A DNA stretch of 64,000 nt from Psychrobacter sp. Pi2-52. GTDB taxonomy: Bacteria > Pseudomonadota > Gammaproteobacteria > Pseudomonadales > Moraxellaceae. The DNA lies in contig NZ_CAJHBS010000007.1 in the NCBI RefSeq assembly GCF_904846705.1, positions 59,337-123,336 on the forward strand, read 5' to 3'. Of this stretch, positions 8,330 to 17,386 are shown piece by piece (positions within the stretch are counted from its first letter, which is position 1; every line of letters begins with the position of its first letter). The translations under genes were made by a program, and so were the position numbers. The notes under the pieces are model-generated. The model saw only the letters and a program-made list of their open reading frames with translations. It was not told where the DNA came from and did not search any database.

Positions 8330-10318
8330 TTGTCTATCAAGCATAATCTGACTCCCAGTCCTTTGCCTAATTTATTCTCTGCTATTACTAAAATGCCAAT
8401 TATAGTCGCAATGTTATTATTGACTATGCTGTTGAGCATTGCCTTGCCAAATAATGCTTATGCTGTCGAGGCTGGTGCGCTTGGAGTGGGTAATGACAGT
8501 AGTGGAGAGACAGTAAGTACGCCATTGCCTGATTCGTTTGGCCGAGATACGCCGCGTCATACGGTACAAGGGTTTATCAGTGCGCTGGGTGAAAATGATT
8601 ATTTGCTGGCAAGTAATTATCTCAACTTATCAAAGTCCGATAACCCAACGACCGTTGTGCGACAGTTTAAACAGGCACTGGATGCAGGTGGGCGTTTTCA
8701 GCCGGATCTACAGATTAGTAACTCACCTGAGGGTAATCTAACTGACCAGCTGCCACCTAGCCAAGAAAATGTCGGTGTGATTAATATCGGAGAGCGAAGT
8801 GTTCCGTTACTACTCGAAAGGGTGGTCTCAAAACAGAATGAGCAATATTGGCAGTTCTCTAGCGATACGCTGACCTCAGTACCAGAAGTGATAGAAAATA
8901 CTGAGCCGACCTTGGTCTCGCGCTATACGGTTGATTCTTTAGATGGTAAAAAGCTTTTCGGCTATCAACTAGCTGATTTGGTCGCCGCGCTCACCATGAT
9001 TGTGACTAGCTTTGTACTTACTTATGTCGCGGTATGGTTGCTATACCACTTATTAAGGATTGTTTATCCGTATTTGCGTGGTACGCCATTGCCGTTACCT
9101 AACAAAGTAATATTGCCACTCTCTGTGGTCATTATGGCATTGATACTATCCGAAGTTATGGTTTATGCAGGCGTATCGGTGACACTACGTGAGCCAGTCA
9201 ATCGCTTTACGGATATAGCCTCTTGGTTGGCGCTGACTTGGCTACTATTGCGAGTGATCGATGCGATATTTACTCGAGCGGTAAATCTAAGCTACAAGAA
9301 AAACTATACTGAGCGTGTCTCAATTTTGGGACTGCTGCGCAAGGTTGTCAAAGCGCTATTACTGATATTTGCAGTGATTGTTATTTTTGGCAATTTGGGT
9401 TTTGATTTGACCACTGGTATTGCGGCACTGGGTGTGGGTGGTTTGGCGTTAGCTCTTGGTGCGCAAAAGACGATCGAAAACCTAGTTGGTAGTGTTGTAG
9501 TGGTGGCAGATTCACCTGTGCGTATCGGTGACTACTGTAAATTCGGTACTTATGAAGGCACAGTTATTGATATTGGTATTCGCTCATCGCGCGTACGGAC
9601 CTTGTCGCGGACGATTGTTACGGTACCAAACGGTGATTTTTCATCGATGCAGATCGAAAACTTTACCTCTCGCGATATGTTTCGTTTTTTCCATTACTTA
9701 TATATTAAGCGTACCGCTGATCTTGATGTAATCTTTAAAATGGTCAATGACTTAGATGAATTTATAAAAGAGCATGATTTGACCAATCAAGAATGGAATC
9801 AGGTCAATATTTTGGAGCTGCGCCAAGATTGCTATGTTATTCAGTTGCAAGCTTATGTGAATGCTATTGGTATCATTGAGTTCTATGACAAACAAAACGC
9901 TTTGTTTGTCGATATATTAAAGAAAGTCGCGAAATATAAAGTAGAACATGCATTGCCGACTCAGCAGTTGATTGTTAATCAAACGGAGCTTGAACATCAT
10001 GTGAGAAGTAGCACTGATGAATCAGCAGAAGGAAATGAATCAGATAACAGTAGTAACTCTGCTAATAATGAAGTGTCTGATAACAAGGAAGTAAACACAA
10101 GCGTATACAGGAAAGATTACAACGACGATGGCGTTGATATTCGTAAAGATAGTGACAAGGCTAAAAATGATGTTGCAAGTCACCACAAATTCTCTATGGC
10201 GACCGTCAGCAGAAGTGGTGCGCTTAAGGCACTAAAGCATAAAAGTCATATGCTAAGAAAAAGTAAGTTTAAGCACACTAAAAACAAATCTGGCTTTTCT
10301 ATATGGAATCAGCCTTAA
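8330..10318 (+). CDS. MscS-family mechanosensitive channel
   Basis: An inner-membrane channel that opens under hypo-osmotic tension. The 662-residue product starts at a TTG preceded by AAGAGGT. It has a signal-type hydrophobic segment to about residue 46 and a periplasmic domain of about 160 residues. Several membrane helices follow from about 215, including the pore-lining GIAALGVGGLALALGAQKTI segment. Next is the MscS beta domain (VGSVVVVADSPVRIGDYC, TVPNGDFSSMQIENF). The last 100 residues are a charged Ser/Asn/Lys-rich tail, probably disordered and cytoplasmic. The extra periplasmic domain makes it a mid-sized MscS relative, not the short E. coli MscS. Confidence 0.92.
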   Translation: MSIKHNLTPSPLPNLFSAITKMPIIVAMLLLTMLLSIALPNNAYAVEAGALGVGNDSSGETVSTPLPDSFGRDTPRHTVQGFISALGENDYLLASNYLNLSKSDNPTTVVRQFKQALDAGGRFQPDLQISNSPEGNLTDQLPPSQENVGVINIGERSVPLLLERVVSKQNEQYWQFSSDTLTSVPEVIENTEPTLVSRYTVDSLDGKKLFGYQLADLVAALTMIVTSFVLTYVAVWLLYHLLRIVYPYLRGTPLPLPNKVILPLSVVIMALILSEVMVYAGVSVTLREPVNRFTDIASWLALTWLLLRVIDAIFTRAVNLSYKKNYTERVSILGLLRKVVKALLLIFAVIVIFGNLGFDLTTGIAALGVGGLALALGAQKTIENLVGSVVVVADSPVRIGDYCKFGTYEGTVIDIGIRSSRVRTLSRTIVTVPNGDFSSMQIENFTSRDMFRFFHYLYIKRTADLDVIFKMVNDLDEFIKEHDLTNQEWNQVNILELRQDCYVIQLQAYVNAIGIIEFYDKQNALFVDILKKVAKYKVEHALPTQQLIVNQTELEHHVRSSTDESAEGNESDNSSNSANNEVSDNKEVNTSVYRKDYNDDGVDIRKDSDKAKNDVASHHKFSMATVSRSGALKALKHKSHMLRKSKFKHTKNKSGFSIWNQP

Positions 10319-10379
10319 AGGAGACTTTTTGCTCACGAATGGTAGTGAATAACACTGGCTATGTTTTTTGCTCAATTAG

Positions 10380-11012
10380 TTATAAAGGTACTGCGGTTTT
10401 ATCACGTAATAAACCGTAGTACGACCAAAGCAGTAGACTGGCAGCACTACGATAAGGTGACCAATGCTGAGTTAAGTCTTTTAGCTGCTTGGGTGTTGGG
10501 CGCTCTGCTAAGCCTAACAACTCCATGGCTGCAACTTTAATGGCCAAATCATCGACTGCAAGTATGTCTGCACGTTTTAGCGAAAATAATAAATACATCT
10601 CAGCTGTCCAACGTCCAATCCCTGTCACGGCTGTCAAGGTTGTTATGACTTCTTCATTTGGCAAAGTTTCTAATGCTGCAAAGTCTATATCATGATCCAC
10701 TAAGGAGCGTACATAACGAGTTTTTTGCTTAGACAATCCTTGCGTCTTCAAACTATCGTCTGTCGCTTCACGTATCGCTTGCGGGGTAATCAATTCTGCA
10801 TCAACCAACCGTTTCCAAATGCTGGCAGCGGCGGCAACTGATAACTGCTGACCGACCATCGCTCTCATCAATTGCTCAAACCCACCTGCGCTATGCCTAA
10901 GGTTAGGGGTACCAACCTGCTTATGGACAGGAGCAAACCTTGGTTCAATGGCAATCAGCGCAGCAATCTGCTGTTCTAGTTCGTTAATGTTTTCAATAGT
11001 CTGTATATTCAT
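10380..11012 (-). CDS. DNA-3-methyladenine glycosylase, AlkA/HhH-GPD family
   Basis: Base-excision repair enzyme removing alkylated purines. The 210-residue product carries the helix-hairpin-helix segment LTAVTGIGRWTAEMYLLFSL followed by the catalytic aspartate region ILAVDDLAIKVA. It also has LMRAMVGQQLSVAAAASIWKRL at the start of the glycosylase fold. It lacks the N-terminal domain of E. coli AlkA (282 residues), so it belongs to the shorter single-domain branch of 3-methyladenine glycosylase II. There is no Fe-S cysteine cluster. It is transcribed alone, convergent with the mscS gene. Confidence 0.9.
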   Translation of the reverse strand: MNIQTIENINELEQQIAALIAIEPRFAPVHKQVGTPNLRHSAGGFEQLMRAMVGQQLSVAAAASIWKRLVDAELITPQAIREATDDSLKTQGLSKQKTRYVRSLVDHDIDFAALETLPNEEVITTLTAVTGIGRWTAEMYLLFSLKRADILAVDDLAIKVAAMELLGLAERPTPKQLKDLTQHWSPYRSAASLLLWSYYGLLRDKTAVPL

Positions 11013-11160
11013 AGTGATTTCGCTTTGCTAATTAGAAGGTGCTCAAGTCAATATATTAATAAAAGGTGAGAAGCTCACATTAAATGGAATGTACATGAAA
11101 GAGAGTATTCATTAAAGGAAACATCGTTATAGTCTACGTCTAAACCATGGATGATTGATA

Positions 11161-11190
11161 AAAAAGGACTGCAAATAAGCAGTCCTTTTT
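11161..11190. terminator. Rho-independent terminator after the smr gene
   Basis: AAAAAGGACTGC (11161-11172) pairs perfectly with GCAGTCCTTTTT (11179-11190) around a 6-base loop. It lies 28 bases past the stop of the minus-strand Smr gene and is flanked by A/T runs on both sides. Confidence 0.9.
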
Positions 11191-11218
11191 ATATAGTACC
11201 GTATCACTAACAATAGAC

Positions 11219-11950
11219 CTATTCGCCATCTGCTTTAGGTTTTTTAAGTAGTACTAGTACCGCACCGTTACCACCATCTTTTGGTGGCGCAGAGCAAAAA
11301 GCTAATACTTCTGGCAATTGACGTAACCAGCCATTGATACAAGTTTTTAGAATCGCTTCGCTACCTTTACCATGGACGATTTTTACCATAGTTTCGTTTT
11401 TCTGCTTGGCTTGGCTCAATAGTTGAGTCATCGCTTCGCGAGCTTCTTCTATTGTACAGCCATGGATATCTACCGCATCATACCAACGCAGCTTGCCTTT
11501 TTTGAGCTGATCAAAGATTTTATTTTGCAGTGTTGGTTGCTTATAAGACAAATAAGCTTCAGCAGCAACAGGGTTCAGTAGTGCTTGCATATCTGACAAG
11601 CCTGCGCCTAAATCACTGGCCTCACTACCTTGAGCCGCAGCACGTTTTGATAGTGTCGCTGCATCAGGTTTGCCTGCTCTAGTTGCGCTGGCAGGTGAGC
11701 GAACATTTTTGTCTTCTAGCTGATTGACACCATGCATGGCTTGCATAAATAGAACTTTATCGTCATCGATATGTTCACTATCTAGCTGCTTGACTGTCTT
11801 TTTTACTTGCTTTTGAGTCGGTAGCGATACCGGCTCAGTTGGCTTTTGATTCTCACCTTCAGGTGAATTGGTATCACGGCCCTTGCTCAGCTGGCCTTTA
11901 AGTTCTTTGAGCTGGTCTTGCATTTCTTTTGAAAACAGAGAGTTTGACAT
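11219..11950 (-). CDS. Smr-domain protein
   Basis: The 243-residue product has a Smr domain in its C-terminal third: VDIHGCTIEEAREAMTQLL, the invariant IVHGKG and GGNGAVLVLLKK. Smr domains are small nucleic-acid-binding or nicking modules related to the MutS2 C terminus, and in E. coli SmrA/SmrB act on DNA or collided-ribosome mRNA. The first ~150 residues are charged and low in complexity (Gln/Lys/Ser/Ala) and probably flexible. The substrate of this protein cannot be told from the sequence. It lies about 107 bp downstream of trpC on the same strand, with a terminator behind it, and could be read through from the trp genes. Confidence 0.88.
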   Translation of the reverse strand: MSNSLFSKEMQDQLKELKGQLSKGRDTNSPEGENQKPTEPVSLPTQKQVKKTVKQLDSEHIDDDKVLFMQAMHGVNQLEDKNVRSPASATRAGKPDAATLSKRAAAQGSEASDLGAGLSDMQALLNPVAAEAYLSYKQPTLQNKIFDQLKKGKLRWYDAVDIHGCTIEEAREAMTQLLSQAKQKNETMVKIVHGKGSEAILKTCINGWLRQLPEVLAFCSAPPKDGGNGAVLVLLKKPKADGE

Positions 11951-12057
11951 AAAAGTTAACGTATCGTTGATTGATGAATGGTTGATTGAACTATGTATAT
12001 AGCGCAGACATTGTTCAAGCTATTAGTATATATTTAAGCATAAATTATTGAGTTACT

Positions 12058-12933
12058 TTACCCGTCTGCTGCGACGCCCGCAAGCAAGGATTGTAACGCT
12101 TGTCCAGGATGATCAGTTTTCATAAATTGCTCACCGATTAAAAAGTGCTGAATATCATTGCTTAGCATAAGGCGAATATCATCACTGCTATGAATACCAC
12201 TCTCGGTTACGATAAGTGGTGTTTGTTCAGCGCTATTAGCATCAGCAGCGAGTGCGTCGTTTAAAATATTCTTAAGATCAAGCGTGGTTTGCAGGTCAAC
12301 ATCGAAGGTATTTAAATCACGGTTATTGATACCGTAGATATTGTGTACTGAACGTGGCAACTGTAGCGCACGCTCAAGCTCAGATTTGGTATGCACTTCT
12401 ATCAATACGTCCATACCAAGCTCAATACTGAGCGCATGTAGCTCTCGTACTTGGGCATCATCTAGGCAAGCCATAATGAGTAGGATGCAGTCAGCGCCCA
12501 TTAGGTAAGATTGATAGATTTGATAGACATCAATCATAAAGTCTTTACGTAATATCGGTAAGCTTGAGGTATTAGCTGCTTGAATAAGATAGATGTCATC
12601 GCCCTGAAAGTAATCACGATCGGTCAATACAGACAGACAACTAGCGCCCGCTTGCTCATACTGCTGCGCAAATAGAGCAGGGGTAAAGTTATGATTGATA
12701 ATGCCTTTAGACGGTGAGGCTTTTTTAATCTCAGCAATAATACCGATACCATTTTCTTTAGTGCCAGCAGCACGTAATGCCGCGGCAAAACCTCGACGCG
12801 GTTTATCATCAGCTGCGACCTGTGCTTTCAAGTCCTCTAGAGACAATGCTTCGCGAGCGGCTTTTACTTCTTCTACTTTGGTGGCGACAATGCGCTGTAG
12901 CACTGACGGTATGTCTGAATGGGTTGTGGTCAT
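12058..12933 (-). CDS. trpC: Indole-3-glycerol-phosphate synthase
   Basis: Converts 1-(2-carboxyphenylamino)-1-deoxyribulose-5-phosphate to indole-3-glycerol phosphate in tryptophan synthesis. The 291-residue TIM barrel keeps IIAEIKKASPSKGII, ASCLSVLTDRDYFQGD, ILRKDFMIDVYQIYQSYLMG, LIEVHTKSELERAL, IYGINNRDL and VTESGIHS, which include the catalytic Lys and Glu positions. It is a monofunctional TrpC without the TrpF domain fused in E. coli. It is the last of trpG-trpD-trpC, but separated from trpD by 170 bp holding an inverted-repeat element. Confidence 0.97.
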   Translation of the reverse strand: MTTTHSDIPSVLQRIVATKVEEVKAAREALSLEDLKAQVAADDKPRRGFAAALRAAGTKENGIGIIAEIKKASPSKGIINHNFTPALFAQQYEQAGASCLSVLTDRDYFQGDDIYLIQAANTSSLPILRKDFMIDVYQIYQSYLMGADCILLIMACLDDAQVRELHALSIELGMDVLIEVHTKSELERALQLPRSVHNIYGINNRDLNTFDVDLQTTLDLKNILNDALAADANSAEQTPLIVTESGIHSSDDIRLMLSNDIQHFLIGEQFMKTDHPGQALQSLLAGVAADG

Positions 12934-12962
12934 ACTGGTATCCGAATATCGTTAAATGTAAA

Positions 12963-13080
12963 TATAGTCAGAGAACTATTAGTAACTACTAAATGGCTAC
13001 GGCGTTATCCTCCTTAGATGTACGATTTGTACAATCTATGGTTGGCTGCCTTGTATCCGTTTTAGATTTCTTTGACTATA
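12963..13080. repeat. 118-bp inverted-repeat element between trpD and trpC
   Basis: The left end TATAGTCAGAGAA (12963-12975) and right end TTCTTTGACTATA (13068-13080) are inverted repeats matching at 12 of 13 positions. The interior holds a central dyad TGTAC-GATTT-GTACA (about 13019-13033). The element fills most of the trpD-trpC gap and encodes nothing. It resembles small non-autonomous elements or dispersed intergenic repeats. Only one copy is present in this window, so its repeat status is inference. Confidence 0.5.
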
Positions 13081-13103
13081 GACAGTAGATGAGTGCTTAT
13101 AAG

Positions 13104-14225
13104 TTAACCTTGAGCGACTAGCTGTTGGGTATAGTTGGCTAAAGACTCAAGTTTTAGTAAAGCATCGCCATTTTGAATTATTTTTTGTGCTCGGCTAACA
13201 CCGTTAGGGTAGTTGCTGGCAAGCCCTGCGGTGTATATCGCGGCACCTGCATTTAGCGCAATCATGTCACGTGCTTTAAGTACAGCACGGTCATGGGTGT
13301 CGGCTCCAGATAGCGCAGTACGAATCAACTCAAGGCTTTGTGCTGGAGAGTCGACATCGAGGCCAATAAGAGTTTGGGACTCGATACCCGCATCTTCTGG
13401 CATCATGTCATAAACAGATATCTCACCATCTTTTAGCTCAGCGACTGTGGTCGAAGTCGCAAGACTGATTTCATCAAGACCATCTTTTGCGCCTACTACC
13501 ATGACATGACGTGCGCCTAAGTTTTTCATCACTTTGGCAATTGGCTCACATAACTGTGCGGTAAATACACCGATGACTAAGTTTGGTGTGCCAGCAGGGT
13601 TGGTCAATGGGCCCAAAATATTAAAGATGGTACGCGCTTTTAACTCACGGCGTACAGGGTTGGCGTAACGCATGGCGCTGTGATGATTGGGTGCGAATAA
13701 AAACCCGATACCTTGGTTTTCGATACAGTCTTTTGCCTGATCTGGAGTTAATGCAAGACTGATACCTGCTTGCTCAAGTAAGTCTGAGCTACCCGATTTG
13801 GTCGAGACGCCGCGATTGCCGTGCTTAGCAACTTGTGCACCAGCTGCCGCAACAACCAATGCCGATGCAGTTGAGACATTGAACAAGTTAGCACCATCGC
13901 CGCCAGTACCAACGATATCTACCAAGTAATCGCAGTTCTTTGGTTCAATGTTGGCGGCTAGTGCACGCATGGCGCTGGCTGATGCAGTAATCTCGTCAAT
14001 GGATTCGCCTTTCATGCGTAGGCCTGTCAAGATAGCGCCCATCATAGCGTCGCTACATCTACCTTGCATGATAATCAGCATCACTTGATACATCTCGTCA
14101 AAGGTTAAATCGATGTGTTGAAATATTCTACCCAAAGCTGTGGTTAGCAATTGATGTGTTTGTTCATCAGACAATTTTGCAATACTCTCTGGCGTGTGCG
14201 TTTCTTCTATTTTTTTCGTACTCAT
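13104..14225 (-). CDS. trpD: Anthranilate phosphoribosyltransferase
   Basis: Joins anthranilate to PRPP in the second step of tryptophan synthesis. The product has 373 residues. It contains the PRPP-binding VDIVGTGGDGANLFNVST, KHGNRGVSTKSGSSDLLE, the FLFAPNHHSAMRYANPVRREL segment and TIFNILGPLTNPA. It carries an N-terminal extension of about 20-30 residues compared with typical TrpD. It lies 97 bp after trpG on the same strand. The gene for anthranilate synthase component I (trpE) is not beside it, so the pathway is split in this genome. Confidence 0.97.
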   Translation of the reverse strand: MSTKKIEETHTPESIAKLSDEQTHQLLTTALGRIFQHIDLTFDEMYQVMLIIMQGRCSDAMMGAILTGLRMKGESIDEITASASAMRALAANIEPKNCDYLVDIVGTGGDGANLFNVSTASALVVAAAGAQVAKHGNRGVSTKSGSSDLLEQAGISLALTPDQAKDCIENQGIGFLFAPNHHSAMRYANPVRRELKARTIFNILGPLTNPAGTPNLVIGVFTAQLCEPIAKVMKNLGARHVMVVGAKDGLDEISLATSTTVAELKDGEISVYDMMPEDAGIESQTLIGLDVDSPAQSLELIRTALSGADTHDRAVLKARDMIALNAGAAIYTAGLASNYPNGVSRAQKIIQNGDALLKLESLANYTQQLVAQG

Positions 14226-14322
14226 TATGGTCTCGCTTACTATTATTTTTTATATGAATCTGTGTGAAATGTGGCATAGGCTTATGAAAGCAGTATTTTT
14301 GCCAAGGTGCTTTTAGTCAAAT

Positions 14323-14946
14323 CTAGCCAACTTGTGGTAGCTCATCGGATGTTAGAGTAGACAAGCCATGAGTCTGTAAAAAGTTATTGAGCAATTGATA
14401 ACCTGCTTCGCTCAATATCGACTCAGGATGGAACTGGACACCTTCTACAGCCAGCTCCTTATGGCGAATACCCATGATTTCCTCAATACTACCATCAGCA
14501 TTCTGTGTCCATGCGGTAAGTTCAAAGCAGTCTGGTAGGCTTGTCTTGTCAATGACGAGTGAATGATAGCGCGTAACCTGTGACGGGTTAGGTAATCTGG
14601 CAAACACACCTTGCTCGTTGTGATAGATAGCTGATAAGCGGCCATGCATGACTTCGCCAGCTTTGACCACTTGACCGCCAAAGGCTTGACCGATAGCTTG
14701 ATGACCCAAGCAAATACCCAGTATAGGAATAATTCCTTTAAATGTCTCAATGGCTTGCAGCGAAATACCCGCACGGTCAGGATCGCATGGACCTGGGCCA
14801 ATCACAATAACATTAGGTGCGAGGGTTTTAATCTGCTCAATGCTGACCTGATCATTACGCCAGACAGTGATGTCCTGCTTTAGCTCACCGAAGTACTGTA
14901 CGATATTGTACGTAAAGCTATCGTAATTATCGATCATCAAAATCAT
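14323..14946 (-). CDS. trpG: Anthranilate synthase component II, glutamine amidotransferase
   Basis: Supplies ammonia from glutamine to the anthranilate synthase large subunit. The 207-residue class I amidotransferase starts [19 protein letters not shown]. It has the oxyanion segment [13 protein letters not shown], the nucleophile in [17 protein letters not shown] and the His-Glu pair in [10 protein letters not shown]. The same subunit often also serves PabB (folate pathway). It is first in the trpG-trpD-trpC cluster. Its promoter should lie in the 14947-15250 region shared with the divergent glnA leader. Confidence 0.96.
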   Translation of the reverse strand: MILMIDNYDSFTYNIVQYFGELKQDITVWRNDQVSIEQIKTLAPNVIVIGPGPCDPDRAGISLQAIETFKGIIPILGICLGHQAIGQAFGGQVVKAGEVMHGRLSAIYHNEQGVFARLPNPSQVTRYHSLVIDKTSLPDCFELTAWTQNADGSIEEIMGIRHKELAVEGVQFHPESILSEAGYQLLNNFLQTHGLSTLTSDELPQVG

Positions 14947-15255
14947 TAAGGCTTCAACTTATCAGTTTTATTATATTTTTAACATGAAATTTGTTCTCAC
15001 TGTTATCGAGTCACTTGATTGCCGAACACAAGCAGCTCTGACTATAACAGAGGAGGTTATTGCGCGCGGTTATCTTACCACTATTTTGTTTTCTATCAAA
15101 TGTAGGGTACGGGCTATCTAAGTAAGCACCAAGTAAAAACATATTTTTTATTATTTTTTTGACGCATAAAATAATGTAGTCAGAGACAATGTTATAAATT
15201 CAGCTATTAACATTGCACTATAAAATAGCATTTCAATAATAAATATATTTGTATT

Positions 15256-15304
15256 TGCACCAATTAAGTGCCTTTGGTTCTCAACTGGTGCTCTAATTAA
15301 GTGC
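15256..15304 (+). promoter_or_regulatory. Two NtrC-like enhancer sites upstream of glnA
   Basis: TGCACCAATTAAGTGC (15256-15271) and TGCTCTAATTAAGTGC (15289-15304) fit the NtrC dyad (TGCAC-N7-GTGCA type), the second less well on its left half. Their spacing of 33 bases is about three helical turns, so bound dimers would lie on the same DNA face. They lie about 125-175 bases upstream of the sigma-54 promoter, a usual enhancer distance. Confidence 0.7.
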
Positions 15305-15427
15305 TATTCTAAAAATTAATTTGATGGGAATTAATGAATATATAACGATATTCATCGTATAAATCACTGTAAATATTGATAATTAAATCTATCTATAACT
15401 ATATCTGTTATCAGAGTGGCAATACAT

Positions 15428-15444
15428 TGGCATAGCCTTTGCAT
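15428..15444 (+). promoter_or_regulatory. Sigma-54 promoter of glnA
   Basis: TGGCAT-N5-TTGCAT (15428-15444) matches the -24/-12 consensus TGGCAC-N5-TTGCAT with the invariant GG and GC correctly spaced. Transcription would start near 15455, leaving a leader of about 320 bases before glnA. Together with the NtrC-like sites this predicts activation under nitrogen limitation. Confidence 0.8.
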
Positions 15445-15454
15445 TATTGCTGTT

Positions 15455-15774
15455 ATGATTATTTTTAAAGCCAAAAAACTGGTCTAAAAATAATTATTAA
15501 CAAGAGCCCGAAGAGTTCAGCATTATGAGTTGTATATTGCTAGAATGTCGTTAGGATTGAATTGGCGTATGTTAGACCATGTGCACAAATATTGGTCTGA
15601 TTAAGTAAACGCTTTAGATGAGCATCTTGACTAATACGCAAAATAGTGCTGATAATAAGCATAATATCGAATGCGCTGTTTTAGTATTGAGAGCACATCT
15701 GACATTCTTGGACAAGAACATCATATTAATAATTTTAAATCGCAATTACGTGATCAACACAACGGAGACTATTC
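15455..15774 (+). other. Long glnA 5' leader, function unknown
   Basis: About 320 bases lie between the predicted sigma-54 start and the glnA ATG. I see no clear riboswitch fold. A 9-codon open frame (15525-15554) begins with ATG but has no good ribosome site. A second, sigma-70 promoter nearer the gene is possible but not clear. Confidence 0.35.
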
Positions 15775-17184
15775 ATGTCGAATAAACTATTAGATCTTAT
15801 CCAATCCTCTAATGCTAAATGGGTTGATTTTCGCTTTACTGATACACGCGGCAAAGAGCAGCACATCAGCTTCCCAGCGCATACCGTTGATGAAGATGTC
15901 ATGGAAGACGGCAAAATGTTTGATGGCTCATCAATCGCTGGTTGGAAAGGTATCGAAGCGTCAGATATGATCTTGCGTCCTGATCCAGAAACTGCTTTTG
16001 TTGACCCGTTCTTTGACGCGGTGACTGTGGTAGTGACTTGCGATATCATCGAGCCATCAACGCTACAAGGTTATGACCGTGACCCACGTTCTATCGCACG
16101 TCGCGCTGAAGAGTATTTAAAGTCTACTGGTATCGGTGATACTGCTTATTTCGGTCCAGAGCCTGAATTCTTTGTATTTGACGATGTTAAATGGTCAGTC
16201 GATATGTCTGGCGTTAGTCATAAGATCACGGCTGAAGAAGCAGCATGGTCGACTAACGAGACTTACGAGTGGGGCAACATGGCGCATCGCCCACGTGTGA
16301 AAGGCGGCTATTTCCCAGTACCACCGATCGATAGCTCACATGACATGCGTGCTGTTATGTGTGAACGCATAGAAGAAATCGTTGGTGAAGGTTCGGTTGA
16401 AGTTCATCACCATGAAGTGGCTTCTTGCCAGTCTGAAATCGGTGTTGCATTCAACACGATGGTACGTAAAGCGGATGAAGTTCAGCAATTGAAATATGTT
16501 GTTCATAACGTTGCGCATCAGTTTGGCAAAACAGCGACCTTTATGCCTAAGCCAATCGTTGGTGATAACGGTTCAGGTATGCACGTACATATGTCAATCT
16601 CAAAAGACGGTGTAAACACATTCTCTGGTGATGAGTATGCTGGTCTGTCTGAAACAGCATTGTACTTCATTGGCGGTATTATCAAGCATGCTCGTGCGTT
16701 GAACGCGATTACTAACCCATCAACGAACAGCTATAAGCGCCTAGTACCACATTATGAAGCGCCTATCAAACTTGCTTATTCAGCATCTAACCGTTCAGCA
16801 TCTATCCGTATTCCACACGTAAGCAGTCCGAAAGCGGTACGTGTAGAAGCACGTTTCCCTGATCCAACGGCTAACCCATACCTAGCGTTTGCTGCATTGT
16901 TGATGGCCGGCCTTGACGGTATCCAAAACAAAATGCATCCAGGCGAAGCTGCGGACAAAAACTTGTATGACTTGCCACCAGAAGAAGAAGCACAAATCCC
17001 AACGGTTGCAGAGAGCTTAGACGTTGCACTACAAGCATTGCGTGACGATCATGACTTCTTATTAAAAGGTGATGTCTTCACTGAAGACATGCTAGAAGCG
17101 TTTATTGCTTTGAAAGAAGAAGAAGTACAACGTTTGAACGTAACTGTACACCCTGTCGAATTTGACATGTACTACAGCTGCTAA
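15775..17184 (+). CDS. glnA: Glutamine synthetase, type I
   Basis: ATP-dependent amidation of glutamate with ammonia, the main nitrogen-assimilation step; a dodecameric cytoplasmic enzyme. The 469-residue product shows [18 protein letters not shown], the metal-binding [27 protein letters not shown] with the catalytic loop, [17 protein letters not shown] and SIRIPHV. The adenylylation tyrosine is Y398 in NLYDLPPEE, so GlnE-type covalent control is expected (GSI-beta). GGAGA precedes the ATG. It is followed by its own terminator, and ntrBC do not adjoin it. Confidence 0.99.
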   Translation: MSNKLLDLIQSSNAKWVDFRFTDTRGKEQHISFPAHTVDEDVMEDGKMFDGSSIAGWKGIEASDMILRPDPETAFVDPFFDAVTVVVTCDIIEPSTLQGYDRDPRSIARRAEEYLKSTGIGDTAYFGPEPEFFVFDDVKWSVDMSGVSHKITAEEAAWSTNETYEWGNMAHRPRVKGGYFPVPPIDSSHDMRAVMCERIEEIVGEGSVEVHHHEVASCQSEIGVAFNTMVRKADEVQQLKYVVHNVAHQFGKTATFMPKPIVGDNGSGMHVHMSISKDGVNTFSGDEYAGLSETALYFIGGIIKHARALNAITNPSTNSYKRLVPHYEAPIKLAYSASNRSASIRIPHVSSPKAVRVEARFPDPTANPYLAFAALLMAGLDGIQNKMHPGEAADKNLYDLPPEEEAQIPTVAESLDVALQALRDDHDFLLKGDVFTEDMLEAFIALKEEEVQRLNVTVHPVEFDMYYSC

Positions 17185-17220
17185 TTAGTCGCTAAAACAC
17201 TCATTTATTTTGAGTCACAA

Positions 17221-17253
17221 AACCAGCTAAGGTTAACTTGGCTGGTTTTTTTT
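17221..17253 (+). terminator. glnA terminator
   Basis: AACCAGC (17221-17227) pairs with GCTGGTT (17241-17247), with AAG/CTT pairing inside the loop, followed by a run of eight or more T. It lies 36 bases past the glnA stop. Confidence 0.9.
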
Positions 17254-17386
17254 ATGGGTATTAATAAAGTGTATCAGTCCAATTGCTGAATTTTCTTTGA
17301 AATCGCTACTGATTTCATGTCAAAACTCACGCATAATAGTTTTATAAAATTATATTAATAGTAGACACTATCTAGGTTGATGGATT

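Noticed and set aside
15525..15554. Nine-codon leader peptide in the glnA 5' region
   Set aside because: It has no clear ribosome site, no run of regulatory codons and no attenuator hairpin after it.
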